Below are positions 16,291 through 24,470 of a DNA stretch of 32,341 nucleotides, piece after piece; the stretch's first letter is position 1; each line of letters opens with the position of its first letter. Source of the stretch: Clostridia bacterium (GTDB lineage Bacteria; Bacillota; Clostridia; Acetivibrionales; DSM-2933); the NCBI GenBank assembly GCA_026416815.1, contig JAOAEJ010000005.1, positions 1 through 32,341 of the forward strand, in the 5' to 3' direction. The notes beneath the pieces are model-generated. The model was not told the DNA's origin. It saw only the letters and a program-made list of their open reading frames with translations, and did not search any database. The translations under genes were made by a program, and so were the position numbers.

Positions 16291-17397
16291 ATGGAAATCG
16301 ATTTTCATCATAGTATTGTGTACGTTCTTTCCCGTTTGGCGGGTTTCAACTCTAATGAGGCAGGTGTTATCGCCTACTCTTCCCAGTATGTTGATGACGC
16401 TGTGTATGATGGAACGGTAATGTTTGCAAACGGAGCAATCTATAAGCCGGTACGCTCAGCGCATAAATTGCTGGATTACCACTACTTTGACGAGCTTACA
16501 AACCATTATGTGTGGGTGCCGTTTCACTTCCTACCGGCAAATTGTATGCTGCCGGCAGGGGAAGGGGAAAATGAGGAATTCGCCAAGAGGGTTGTTTGCA
16601 AGCCTAACAGTCCGGTTGCAAAAGATATGATCAAGGAATGCGTACAACGGCATAATGAGCCCAATGCACTTTACAGATTGGGGATTACTCTCCATGTGTA
16701 TGCTGATACGTGGGCCCATCAGAGATTTTCGGGTATTCAAAACAAATCGAATATAGTGAAGTATTTCGAGGATGATGAGGTTTCAAAGAACCTTTTGCAC
16801 AAAGTAACCCACTTTTTCAAGGATACCTTCGATAGGGAGCTTGGCAGATTTATGGATGATATAATGCCGCTTGGACACGGAGCGGTACTTAGCTACCCTG
16901 ATAAGCCTTTTCTGAAATGGAGATACACCAATTATTCCGGTGAGAAAATTGAACGGGATAATACGGCTGAATTCATAGAAGCCGCAAAAAACATATATAT
17001 CCTTCTGAAGAGATTCAGGATAGGTGACCCGGATGTTGTTGTAGCCGGACTGGATGAAAGTATCATTAAGCAGATTACCGCATTAATGGTATCAATAAAC
17101 GATGATGATTGTATGACAAGGCACAAAAAGTGGCTTGAAGTTATCAGCCGTGGAGATTTCAATATTGCTTTGGATGGAAAAACAGTTCCCCTTAAGGATA
17201 ACATAGAATATGCTGCAGAAGGTGCGGGCTCTTGGGAAAACCAAGCGTTTGGAGGAAAATACAATTCTTGCACGCGGTATGAGTATAGCGAGAAGTTTAT
17301 GGAAAGTCACTGGAAGAAGTTCCATGATGCGCTTCAGGATCACCATTATTATCTGCTACGCATACTATTCCCAAGGTATGGGCTTTGCATAGCATAA
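16291..17397 (+). CDS. DUF6765 family protein, predicted metal-binding
   Basis: A 368-residue protein that I recognise as DUF6765-like from its start (DFHHSIVYVLSRLAGF, then SSQYVDDA). An HxxxDxxxH motif (His135, Asp139, His143 in LHVYADTWAHQ) plus His6, His7, Asp35/Asp36, His196 and a C-terminal His cluster (341, 345, 351, 352) suggest a multinuclear metal site in an all-helical fold, of the kind found in zinc phospholipase C/S1-P1 nuclease proteins. That fold assignment is inference. No signal peptide. AAGGAGG with 8-nt spacing supports the ATG. It lies between the ADC-like gene and the glycyl radical enzyme, 33 nt before the latter, so is almost certainly co-transcribed with it. Confidence 0.75.
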   Translation: MEIDFHHSIVYVLSRLAGFNSNEAGVIAYSSQYVDDAVYDGTVMFANGAIYKPVRSAHKLLDYHYFDELTNHYVWVPFHFLPANCMLPAGEGENEEFAKRVVCKPNSPVAKDMIKECVQRHNEPNALYRLGITLHVYADTWAHQRFSGIQNKSNIVKYFEDDEVSKNLLHKVTHFFKDTFDRELGRFMDDIMPLGHGAVLSYPDKPFLKWRYTNYSGEKIERDNTAEFIEAAKNIYILLKRFRIGDPDVVVAGLDESIIKQITALMVSINDDDCMTRHKKWLEVISRGDFNIALDGKTVPLKDNIEYAAEGAGSWENQAFGGKYNSCTRYEYSEKFMESHWKKFHDALQDHHYYLLRILFPRYGLCIA

Positions 17398-17430
17398 ATA
17401 CAGCTGTAATATTTGTGGGGTGAAATTAAT

Positions 17431-19890
17431 ATGTCGCAAGTGATGTTAAAAGATATAGGACTAAAAGAATATACCCTTGATAATCTTGATATCTTAAGGG
17501 AATTAAGGGATGTACATTTCAAATCCAGGAGCGAGATTTGTGTAGAGCGAGCAAAATATGTTACCGAGTATTTGAGGGAAAAGGATAACCCACAAGACGC
17601 TCCGGTAATACGGAGGGCCAAAACGGTAAACTATTTTCTTTCTAATAAATCCGCAGTTTTTCCCGATAATAATCTTATTGCAGGGACCACTACCTCAAAG
17701 GCTATGGGAGCTCCTTTGTATCCTGAGTTCTTCGCACTAACCATTTGGCCTGAATTGGAGACAATCAGCACCAGAAAGAGCAATCCTCAGCTTCTTTCCA
17801 AGGAGGAAGCAGATTTATTGAATTTTGAGATTTACCCCTTTTGGATGGAGCGGAATGTGCTGGAGGTCACAAGAAAAAGGTATAACAATCCACAGTGTAT
17901 GAAGCTATTTGAACAGCTGATATTTTTTGTTGCCTCAAAAGCAGGCTGTATATCCCATACAGTTCCGTGCTACAGTGTGGTACTGGATAAGGGTTTGAAC
18001 TATATTATTCAGGAGGCGGCAGATAAGGAAAGTGAAATAAGCAAAAACACTCCATTATCGGACGAAGATCAGGAAAAATTGAATTTTTACAAGGCTGTAC
18101 AGACTGTATTAAAAGGAATAATAGATTATGCCAACAATCTTAGTAGGGCTGCGATTGAATTATCCAAAACGGTAAGCGACCCTGTAAGGAAAAAGTCTCT
18201 TGAGAAGATGGCGGAAGTTTGCGGTAGAGTGCCCGCCAACCCGGCATCTACATTCCATGAAGCAGTTAACTCCTTATGGATATCACATATATCTATACAT
18301 GCTGAGAATATAAATATGGCAATGAGCCCGGGAAGGTTGGACCAGATACTTTATAAGTATTATAGAAAAGATATGGATGAGGGCAGGCTTACTATCAAGG
18401 AAGCAATGGAACTTGTAGGTTGCCTGTGGCTTAAACTTGCGGATAATGTAAATATGGTACCCGAGACAGCGGAAGAGTTGTTTGGTGGTGCCGGTACAGC
18501 TCCGGCAGTAACCTTGGGAGGTGTTGACGCCAATGGTGAAGACGCAGTCAATGACCTTACCTATATAATGCTAAGAGTGACTGAACTTCTTAAAACAAGA
18601 GACCCAAGTATGAATGCCCGCTACAACTACGAAAAGAACAGCAAGGAATACCGGGACCGCGTGTGTGAAGTGATTGCCAATACAAAGGCGGTACCTGCTT
18701 TTCATAATGATATTACAGATATTAAGACACTGGAAAATCAGGGGACTCTCACCGAGCATGCAAGAGACTATGCCATTATAGGCTGTGTAGAACTGGCAAG
18801 CAGTGGTAGAAGCTATGATGCTTCTAGCTCGGTAATGTTAAATCTGGTAGCACCCCTTGAATTGACACTGTATAACGGAAAAAGACCGGCAACTGGTGAT
18901 GAACAAATTGGACCCAATACCGGAGATCCGTCAAGATTCAAAAGCTTTGAAGAATTTTGGGAAGCTTTTAAAGGCCAATTGAAATGGTTGATAGGTGAAG
19001 CTGTACAACTCAATGAGTACTTTGGGAAGATACATCAGGAAGTAGTTCCTACTCCTTTACTTTCCGCTTACTTTGAAGGCCCTATGGAAAAGGGGAAAGA
19101 CCTGATTTTTGGAGGTGCACTTTATAATTCCTCCGGTGCAACTCATATAGGATTTGCCGACACTGTTGATTCACTAAATGCTATAGAAAAAGCGGTATTT
19201 ATAGATAAAAAATGTACCTTTACAGAGCTGCTTGCCGCATTGAAAGCTAATTTCCAGGGATATGAAAGCCTTCACCAGTACCTGGTTAATAAAGCACCGA
19301 AATATGGCACTGAAGACCCTGTCGCTATAAAAAACTCACAAAACCTCATATGCTTCCTATATGAATTGTACCAATCCAGAGTGAATTACAGAGGCGGGAA
19401 GTACCGTCCGGCCTATTGGTCTATGACCAACCACTCAGGGCAAGGTGGATTGGCAAATGCCCTTCCCAACGGTCGTAAAGCGGGAGAGCCATTTGCCAGC
19501 GGCATAACACCGGTATCGGGAGCAGCAAAGGAGCTTACAGCGTGTTTGAAAACTATAGGGGGATTGGATAGCTTATGTATACCCGGAGGGGAAGCTTTGA
19601 ATCTCAAGTTTACTACCGTTGAAAATGAATCAGATATAGAGAAGTTCGGGCAGATCATCGAGTCATATTTCAGGCTTGGGGGCATGCAAGTGCAGTTTAA
19701 CATAATGTCCTATGAGACTTTGATTGACGCCAAGAACCACCCTGAAAAATATCCGGGATTGATGGTAAGAGTTTCGGGGTATTCGGCTTACTTTAAGGAT
19801 TTGAACGATAAGATGAAGGATGAGCTTATAAAACGTACCGAATACAACCTCAGGACAGGGGCGGCTGTACCGTTTCCGGGATTCAAATAA
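17431..19890 (+). CDS. Glycyl radical enzyme, CxE-type (dehydratase/lyase/decarboxylase class), substrate unknown
   Basis: An 819-residue member of the pyruvate formate-lyase/glycyl radical superfamily. Both domains are complete: PFL-like barrel ~20-690 and the glycyl radical domain ~700-819 with RVSGYSAYF, radical site Gly783. The thiyl cysteine is Cys452 in GCVELA. The Glu two residues later (CxE) is the mark of eliminating or decarboxylating GREs such as glycerol or hydroxyproline dehydratase, choline lyase and hydroxyphenylacetate decarboxylase; pyruvate formate-lyase has a CC pair instead. The usual proline after GCVE is leucine here. The substrate cannot be assigned from these motifs. 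The ATG at 17431 has GGGGTGA upstream; a TTG at 17413 is less likely. The activase is encoded two genes downstream. No microcompartment shell genes are in view. Confidence 0.9.
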   Translation: MSQVMLKDIGLKEYTLDNLDILRELRDVHFKSRSEICVERAKYVTEYLREKDNPQDAPVIRRAKTVNYFLSNKSAVFPDNNLIAGTTTSKAMGAPLYPEFFALTIWPELETISTRKSNPQLLSKEEADLLNFEIYPFWMERNVLEVTRKRYNNPQCMKLFEQLIFFVASKAGCISHTVPCYSVVLDKGLNYIIQEAADKESEISKNTPLSDEDQEKLNFYKAVQTVLKGIIDYANNLSRAAIELSKTVSDPVRKKSLEKMAEVCGRVPANPASTFHEAVNSLWISHISIHAENINMAMSPGRLDQILYKYYRKDMDEGRLTIKEAMELVGCLWLKLADNVNMVPETAEELFGGAGTAPAVTLGGVDANGEDAVNDLTYIMLRVTELLKTRDPSMNARYNYEKNSKEYRDRVCEVIANTKAVPAFHNDITDIKTLENQGTLTEHARDYAIIGCVELASSGRSYDASSSVMLNLVAPLELTLYNGKRPATGDEQIGPNTGDPSRFKSFEEFWEAFKGQLKWLIGEAVQLNEYFGKIHQEVVPTPLLSAYFEGPMEKGKDLIFGGALYNSSGATHIGFADTVDSLNAIEKAVFIDKKCTFTELLAALKANFQGYESLHQYLVNKAPKYGTEDPVAIKNSQNLICFLYELYQSRVNYRGGKYRPAYWSMTNHSGQGGLANALPNGRKAGEPFASGITPVSGAAKELTACLKTIGGLDSLCIPGGEALNLKFTTVENESDIEKFGQIIESYFRLGGMQVQFNIMSYETLIDAKNHPEKYPGLMVRVSGYSAYFKDLNDKMKDELIKRTEYNLRTGAAVPFPGFK

Positions 19891-19907
19891 AGGGGGAAGG
19901 GCTAAGG

Positions 19908-20366
19908 ATGCTTAATGAGATTTTAAATATTATACTTTTTCGAAAATTCAGAACAAATAGTGCTAAAAATAATTTTATGAAATGTCTCCAATCGGAACTT
20001 GCAGAAGATTTTCTCGATGTTCTGTTGAAGCTGATGAGCCTTATCTTCTGCGTCGATAAGCATTTTAGGCGCAATATAGAGAATTTCAACGCAAGGTATC
20101 TTTTTATGAATAAGGATGGAAGCATAACTGTAGCGGCAGTATTCAATAATGGAAAGCTAAAAGTTTCAGAACAGAAAATCGATAACACCGATGTGACTGT
20201 GATATTTAAAGACGAAAGAGCACTTATGAATTTTATACTTTCACCAAAACCGGATATTTTGCATGCAATGCTCAACCAGGAAGTAACATTTGAAGGAAAC
20301 CTTAATTACCTGAGTAAGTTTGCCTTCATGGCAACCCATTTGCAATTGATGGTGACAAAGCAATGA
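19908..20366 (+). CDS. SCP2 sterol-carrier-like protein
   Basis: A 152-residue protein whose C-terminal ~90 residues match the SCP2 fold pattern (NARYLFMNKDGSITVAAVF, then VTVIFKDERALMNFIL and a final helix after VTFEGNLNYLSKF). SCP2 domains bind hydrophobic ligands such as lipids or fatty acyl groups. The N-terminal ~55 residues are helical with a hydrophobic LLKLMSLIFCV segment that could touch the membrane. It sits between the glycyl radical enzyme (17-nt gap) and its activase (4-nt ATGA overlap), so it must be translationally linked to both. This suggests the pathway substrate or product is hydrophobic, or that the protein delivers one; that is inference. Confidence 0.7.
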   Translation: MLNEILNIILFRKFRTNSAKNNFMKCLQSELAEDFLDVLLKLMSLIFCVDKHFRRNIENFNARYLFMNKDGSITVAAVFNNGKLKVSEQKIDNTDVTVIFKDERALMNFILSPKPDILHAMLNQEVTFEGNLNYLSKFAFMATHLQLMVTKQ

Positions 20367-21271
20367 AAGAAGCAAAGAATTATCCGTTAATTTTTGATAT
20401 ACATAGATGTGCACTCGATGATGGACCGGGAATAAGGACAACCGTTTTTTTAAAAGGTTGTCCTCTTCGTTGTGTATGGTGCCATAATCCTGAGTCACTT
20501 GAAGCGGGGGCGGAAATTGCCTTTTACCCTGACCGGTGTGTAAGATGCTGCAGCTGCGAAAAGGTGTGCTCTATTGGTGCAATAAACCAAAACCCAGGAG
20601 AGTGGATAAATCGCAAGTTATGCGTGAAGTGCGGTTTATGTACAGATGAATGCCCTTCACTTGCACTAAAAAGAGTGGGAACCTATTATGATGAAGCTGA
20701 ACTTGTAGAGGTATTAAAGCTAGATAGAGTTTTTTACGATACATCGGGTGGCGGTGTCACTTTCAGCGGGGGCGAGCCTATGCTGTACATGGACTATGTG
20801 AGCAAGGTAATGGAAGTGTTGAAAAGGGAAGGTATACATATTGCAGTACAGACATGTGGATACTTTGATTATGGGGAGTTTAAGGAGAAGATACTACCAT
20901 ATATTGATATGGTTTTTTATGATGTTAAATTTATAGACTCAGATACACATAAAAAATATACAGGCAGGAGTAACGAGCTTATATTGGAGAACTTTAAGAG
21001 TATACTGAGGGAGACGGGCATACATGTTATCCCGAGATTACCGCTGGTGCCGGGGATAACTGCAAATACGGAAAATCTTACAGCAGTAGCTGATTTCATA
21101 AGTAAAGCGGGTTGTAAGGAGTATGTACTTCTGTCGTATAATTCGGGAGGTATAACCAAACTGACGAGTATTGGTAAGGATGTACACCTAAACCTGCAGG
21201 ATAGTATGCCACAAATGCAAGAGGAACAGATGTGTCGAGAATTATTTGCAAACAGATTCAGAGGAATTTGA
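20363..21271 (+). CDS. Glycyl radical enzyme activase (radical SAM)
   Basis: A 302-residue activase that uses S-adenosylmethionine to place the radical on the partner glycine. The radical-SAM cluster motif is Cys33/37/40 (CPLRCVWC). An inserted ferredoxin domain carries two more motifs, Cys59/62/65/69 and Cys87/90/93/97, as in the activases of dehydratase- and decarboxylase-type GREs and unlike the short PflA. SAM-binding segments follow (GGGVTFSGGEPML near 129-141). The ATG overlaps the stop of the SCP2-like gene (ATGA). The partner is almost certainly the enzyme encoded at 17431-19890. Last gene of the operon; no clear terminator follows at once. Confidence 0.92.
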   Translation: MKEAKNYPLIFDIHRCALDDGPGIRTTVFLKGCPLRCVWCHNPESLEAGAEIAFYPDRCVRCCSCEKVCSIGAINQNPGEWINRKLCVKCGLCTDECPSLALKRVGTYYDEAELVEVLKLDRVFYDTSGGGVTFSGGEPMLYMDYVSKVMEVLKREGIHIAVQTCGYFDYGEFKEKILPYIDMVFYDVKFIDSDTHKKYTGRSNELILENFKSILRETGIHVIPRLPLVPGITANTENLTAVADFISKAGCKEYVLLSYNSGGITKLTSIGKDVHLNLQDSMPQMQEEQMCRELFANRFRGI

Positions 21272-21279
21272 GCATTTGG

Positions 21280-21298
21280 AAGGAGATTAAGTATGTAA
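21280..21298 (+). other. Ribosome binding site followed by a start-stop (ATG TAA)
   Basis: AAGGAG (21280-21285) with ideal spacing is followed by ATG (21293-21295) and at once TAA (21296-21298). The same frame stays open for 21 more codons. This could be a minimal start-stop element, a decayed gene remnant after the activase, or chance. Confidence 0.3.
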
Positions 21299-21509
21299 TA
21301 TGCTGTAAACTCGTATAAGGGAACTGATAGGAGCATATTTTTAGTTGGGAAAGATAACTTTTAAATTTGCGTATCTGTATAGGCGCATAAGCATTAAAAG
21401 TGGACTAATTGAATAAAATATCAACAAAAGTATGTTATCATACATAAGAGAACACTTTCTTTAGAGGTATTTCACCACTTTATATACTAATAAATAAAGG
21501 AGCAAAAGT

Positions 21510-22901
21510 ATGGAGTTTACAACGATAAAACAACTTTACAGCGACACAAAAGAGTACCTGAATAAAACAATAAAGGTCGGAGGGTGGGTCAGGACAATAA
21601 GAGACTCTAAAACCTTTGGCTTTATAGAACTGAATGACGGCTCATTTTTTAAGAACGTGCAAATCGTGTTTGAAGATAACCTTGAAAACTTTAAAGAGGT
21701 TGCAAAGCTCACCATAAGCTCAGCGATTGTAGTAGACGGAGAAGTTGTTGAGACTCCCGGGACTAAACAACCTTTTGAGATAAAAGCAAAGAAAGTATAT
21801 ATTGAAGGAGTGGCGGATCCCGACTATCCGTTGCAGAAAAAAAGGCATTCCTTTGAATTTTTAAGGACAATAGCTCACTTAAGGCCCCGCACAAATACAT
21901 TCTCGGCTGTCTTTAGAGTAAGGTCTCTTGCTGCTCATGCAATACACCAGTTCTTCCAGGACAGAGGCTTTGTTTATGTGCATACACCTATTATTACAGG
22001 CAGTGACTGTGAAGGTGCCGGCGAAATGTTCAGGGTAACCACAATGGACTTAGGAAATCCACCTAAAGATGCTCAAGGCGGTATTGATTATACGCAGGAC
22101 TTTTTCGGAAGGGAAACAAGCCTTACGGTAAGCGGTCAGCTCGCGGTAGAAACATATTGTATGGCTTTCAGAAATGTATATACCTTTGGTCCTACCTTCA
22201 GAGCAGAAAACTCAAACACTACAAGGCATGCTGCCGAATTCTGGATGATTGAGCCGGAAATGGCCTTTGCGGACTTGAATGACGACATGCGGGTAGCTGA
22301 GGATATGTTAAAGTATCTTATTAATTACTGCCTGGAAAACGCCCCTGAGGAAATGAACTTCTTCAACAGCTTTGTTGATAATACCCTGCTTGACAGGCTG
22401 AATAATATATTGAATTCTGATTTTGCTCACATTACCTATACTGAGGCAATTGAGATACTTCAAAAGGAAAAGGACAAATTTGAATACCCTGTGGAGTGGG
22501 GAAAGGACCTGCAAACCGAACATGAGAGGTATCTGACTGAAAAGATATTTAAAAAACCTGTATTCGTAACCGATTATCCAAAAGACATAAAGGCTTTCTA
22601 TATGAGAATGAATGACGATAACAAAACCGTTGCAGCCATGGATCTTCTGGTGCCAGGAGTAGGGGAGATTATAGGCGGAAGCCAGAGGGAAGAAAGGCTT
22701 GACCATCTTGAAAAGCGTATGAATGAGCTTGGCCTTAAGAAAGAGGACTACTGGTGGTATCTAGACCTTAGAAGATATGGGGGAACCAAGCATGCAGGAT
22801 TTGGACTTGGTTTTGAAAGGGCTATCATGTATATTACAGGGATGTCCAATATTAGGGATGTTATATCTTTCCCAAGAACCGTAAGAGCGGCTGACTTCTA
22901 A
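21510..22901 (+). CDS. asnS: Asparaginyl-tRNA synthetase
   Basis: A 463-residue class IIb aminoacyl-tRNA synthetase that charges tRNA-Asn. The anticodon-binding OB fold covers ~18-100 ([24 protein letters not shown]). Class II motif 2 is [21 protein letters not shown] (near 230-250) and motif 3 is GFGLGFER (near 430-437). Length is normal for AsnRS (about 430-465), and the substitution pattern ([11 protein letters not shown]; no archaeal-type AspRS insertions) favours AsnRS over AspRS. AAGGAG with 7-nt spacing fixes the ATG. It stands alone with an upstream gap of 238 bp and its own downstream hairpin. No T-box antiterminator sequence is visible upstream. Confidence 0.95.
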   Translation: MEFTTIKQLYSDTKEYLNKTIKVGGWVRTIRDSKTFGFIELNDGSFFKNVQIVFEDNLENFKEVAKLTISSAIVVDGEVVETPGTKQPFEIKAKKVYIEGVADPDYPLQKKRHSFEFLRTIAHLRPRTNTFSAVFRVRSLAAHAIHQFFQDRGFVYVHTPIITGSDCEGAGEMFRVTTMDLGNPPKDAQGGIDYTQDFFGRETSLTVSGQLAVETYCMAFRNVYTFGPTFRAENSNTTRHAAEFWMIEPEMAFADLNDDMRVAEDMLKYLINYCLENAPEEMNFFNSFVDNTLLDRLNNILNSDFAHITYTEAIEILQKEKDKFEYPVEWGKDLQTEHERYLTEKIFKKPVFVTDYPKDIKAFYMRMNDDNKTVAAMDLLVPGVGEIIGGSQREERLDHLEKRMNELGLKKEDYWWYLDLRRYGGTKHAGFGLGFERAIMYITGMSNIRDVISFPRTVRAADF

Positions 22902-22913
22902 AGTATAAATTTA

Positions 22914-22985
22914 AGCCCGATACTTAAATGCCCGGATGTACAGGTAATTATTTGCAAACTCTGAGGCGTAGTATCGGGCTATTAA
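22914..22985 (+). terminator. Hairpin with long loop downstream of asnS, probable terminator
   Basis: AGCCCGATAC (22914-22923) pairs perfectly with GTATCGGGCT (22971-22980), followed by ATTAATTTA. The 47-nt loop is unusually long and the T run is poor, so this may be a terminator, a processing site or a small structured element. Confidence 0.5.
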
Positions 22986-23033
22986 TTTATAGCAACAAAT
23001 TTACAATTTTCAATAGAGTTAAGGTTGCAGATA

Positions 23034-23042
23034 TGTTATAAT
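23034..23042 (+). promoter_or_regulatory. Extended -10 promoter of the DUF350 operon
   Basis: TGTTATAAT: TGN extension plus perfect TATAAT (23037-23042), 50 nt before the DUF350 start. No good -35. Confidence 0.55.
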
Positions 23043-23092
23043 ACTTGGTGGAAAATATAGAAGATTAATGTAGAAATTTAGGAGGTTATTGT

Positions 23093-23485
23093 ATGAGTGG
23101 AATCGCAAATGCGGGACTGTTTTTTTTGGTAACATCGGTTGTGGAGTTGGCAGCAATATTTATATTTGATTTGTTGGTTAGATATAAGCTTTGGGAAGAA
23201 ATCAACAAGGGTAATATGGCAGTTGCATTATCGACAGGAGGCATTGTATTGGGCGTTGCCAATATTATGCAGCATGCAATTTCCAGCAATGATAATTTAG
23301 TGAATACATTGCTTTGGGGTGGATTAGGGACATTAGCTTTATTAGTTGTATATTTTGCGTTTGAACTGCTGACACCTAAGTTACATGTAACTGAAGAAAT
23401 AGGCAAGGGCAACAAGGCAGTAGGCTTTATTTCCTTTGCTTTCTCGCTGGCTTTCAGCTTTATAATCGGTGCAAGCATAACTTAA
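23093..23485 (+). CDS. DUF350 (YjfL-type) membrane protein
   Basis: A 130-residue protein of four membrane helices arranged as a repeat of two similar halves. Each half contains a helix, then a charged turn (EEINKGNMAVA in the first, EEIGKGNKAVGF in the second). This inverted or tandem pair and the GN-AV motif identify DUF350, the family of E. coli YjfL. Function is unknown. GGAGG and an extended -10 promoter precede it. It is the first gene of a same-strand cluster that ends near 28103 and includes an ATP-grasp ligase of the family found beside DUF350 in enterobacteria (yjfL next to yjfC). Confidence 0.85.
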   Translation: MSGIANAGLFFLVTSVVELAAIFIFDLLVRYKLWEEINKGNMAVALSTGGIVLGVANIMQHAISSNDNLVNTLLWGGLGTLALLVVYFAFELLTPKLHVTEEIGKGNKAVGFISFAFSLAFSFIIGASIT

Positions 23486-23500
23486 TGGAGGTTTTGTTGT

Positions 23501-23677
23501 ATGCTATCTAAAGACATTTACATATACACAAGCTTTAATTCATGGCTCAAAGAGGAACCCGACGCAACAATAAGGGGTAGTGTTAGCAATAAGTATGACA
23601 GCTATATAGAAATTTTAGATGAAAGCGGCCTGACACAAATTATCAATATAGAAAAAGTGTTTGCTGTTGTATACTAA
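23501..23677 (+). CDS. Small beta-rich protein (58 residues), unknown
   Basis: A 58-residue frame starting 15 nt after the DUF350 stop, with GGAGG (23487-23491) 9 nt before the ATG. The sequence runs LSKDIYIYTSFNSWLKEEPD, then ATIRGSVSNKYDSYIEILDE and GLTQIINIEKVFAVVY. The alternating hydrophobic pattern with Gly/Asp turns suggests a small beta barrel, but no family is recognised. Its stop codon TAA (23675-23677) lies inside the CTAA that is duplicated at both ends of the adjoining palindromic element, so the element inserted at the very end of this gene. Clear operon membership with DUF350 supports it as a real gene. Confidence 0.75.
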   Translation: MLSKDIYIYTSFNSWLKEEPDATIRGSVSNKYDSYIEILDESGLTQIINIEKVFAVVY

Positions 23678-23801
23678 TACTACTTTGTTATTTACCTCAA
23701 TTATGGCAATTTTCAAGCTTAATTTGCCGCTGAAGAAATAATCAACAACGTTTTTGGGTTGTTATTTCTTCAGCGGCAAATTCCAAAATAACAAAGTAGT
23801 A
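23678..23801. mobile_element. Palindromic insertion (MITE-like) with CTAA target duplication
   Basis: A 124-bp element. Outer arms TACTACTTTGTTATTT (23678-23693) and its exact reverse complement (23786-23801), 16 bp. Inner arms, 21 bp, also exact (23721-23741 with 23762-23782), closing around a loop ending in GGGTT. The left side carries 27 unpaired bases (23694-23720), the right only 3. Directly outside, CTAA occurs at 23674-23677 and again at 23802-23805, which looks like a 4-bp target-site duplication. It is too short to code for a transposase. It lies within the DUF350 operon, just before the Shine-Dalgarno of the next gene. Another reading is an operon-internal regulatory hairpin. Confidence 0.65.
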
Positions 23802-23815
23802 CTAAAGGAATAGGT

Positions 23816-24460
23816 ATGAAGAAAAGACTTAAGGACATTGATTTATATAAGGTATATTCAAACTGGAGCCAGGGGACGGGAGTTTTCCGTTGTTTTTTTC
23901 GAGCTACCAACTTCGTGTCCTTAAAGCATTATCCTGATTTTGAATTAACGGGTGTTTTACCCGGGGAGAATGCTTTAAACAAAGGGGTATACCCCGTTAT
24001 AGACGCGTATAATCCGTCAAACACTTTATTTATACTGGAGATGCCGGGTATACAGGCTGTAGAGACAGCTTTTCTGCTTCAAAAGGAGAAGGGGCTAAAG
24101 CCGATATTAACTTTTAACGGAATTATGCATCCCTATGGTTTGATTGGTTCAAAAGACTATATAAGCAGACTTGTTGGGTGTGGCGAGTTTTTGGAAAATA
24201 CAGACTTGAAGGGTTATGTGTTTGTGCTGGACCAACAACGTTATGCTGAGTACAGTGAAGAAGAACAGAGGAAATTCTTCAATAATCAGTATGAGCTTAC
24301 GGAGGAGGATTTGCCTCCTTTGGAAATGCTGAAGGAACTAAATTTTGAAAGAGTTGTGTATATTGGTTTAGGGGAACTGAAAGAGGATATTGACAGCTAT
24401 TTAACATATTTAATTGAGAATGGTTTTCCGGTAATAAAGGAAAAACTGTCTAAAGAATAG
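23816..24460 (+). CDS. Protein of unknown function in the ATP-grasp cluster
   Basis: A 214-residue cytoplasmic protein with no recognised family and no membrane segment. Visible features are an early WSQGTGVFRCFF segment, a hydrophobic strand with turn (TLFILEMPG, 79-88) and a conserved-looking GIMHPYGLIGSKDY segment near 110, suggestive of an alpha/beta fold. AAGGA lies 6 nt before the ATG, right beyond the palindromic element. It ends ten nucleotides before the lipoprotein gene. Its position suggests it belongs to the same process as DUF350 and the ATP-grasp ligase. Confidence 0.7.
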   Translation: MKKRLKDIDLYKVYSNWSQGTGVFRCFFRATNFVSLKHYPDFELTGVLPGENALNKGVYPVIDAYNPSNTLFILEMPGIQAVETAFLLQKEKGLKPILTFNGIMHPYGLIGSKDYISRLVGCGEFLENTDLKGYVFVLDQQRYAEYSEEEQRKFFNNQYELTEEDLPPLEMLKELNFERVVYIGLGELKEDIDSYLTYLIENGFPVIKEKLSKE

Positions 24461-24470
24461 GGTGGGAAAA

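Noticed and set aside
17431..19890. Pyruvate formate-lyase
   Set aside because: The active site has a single Cys in GCVE, not the adjacent Cys-Cys pair of pyruvate formate-lyase, and the activase has the extra ferredoxin domain typical of other classes.
17431..21271. Bacterial microcompartment locus around the glycyl radical enzyme
   Set aside because: No shell protein genes or encapsulation-type N-terminal extension are present in the window.
21272..21509. T-box riboswitch upstream of asnS
   Set aside because: Many Firmicute aminoacyl-tRNA synthetase genes have one, but the conserved antiterminator sequence and a following terminator are absent; the gap is also too short for a full T-box leader.
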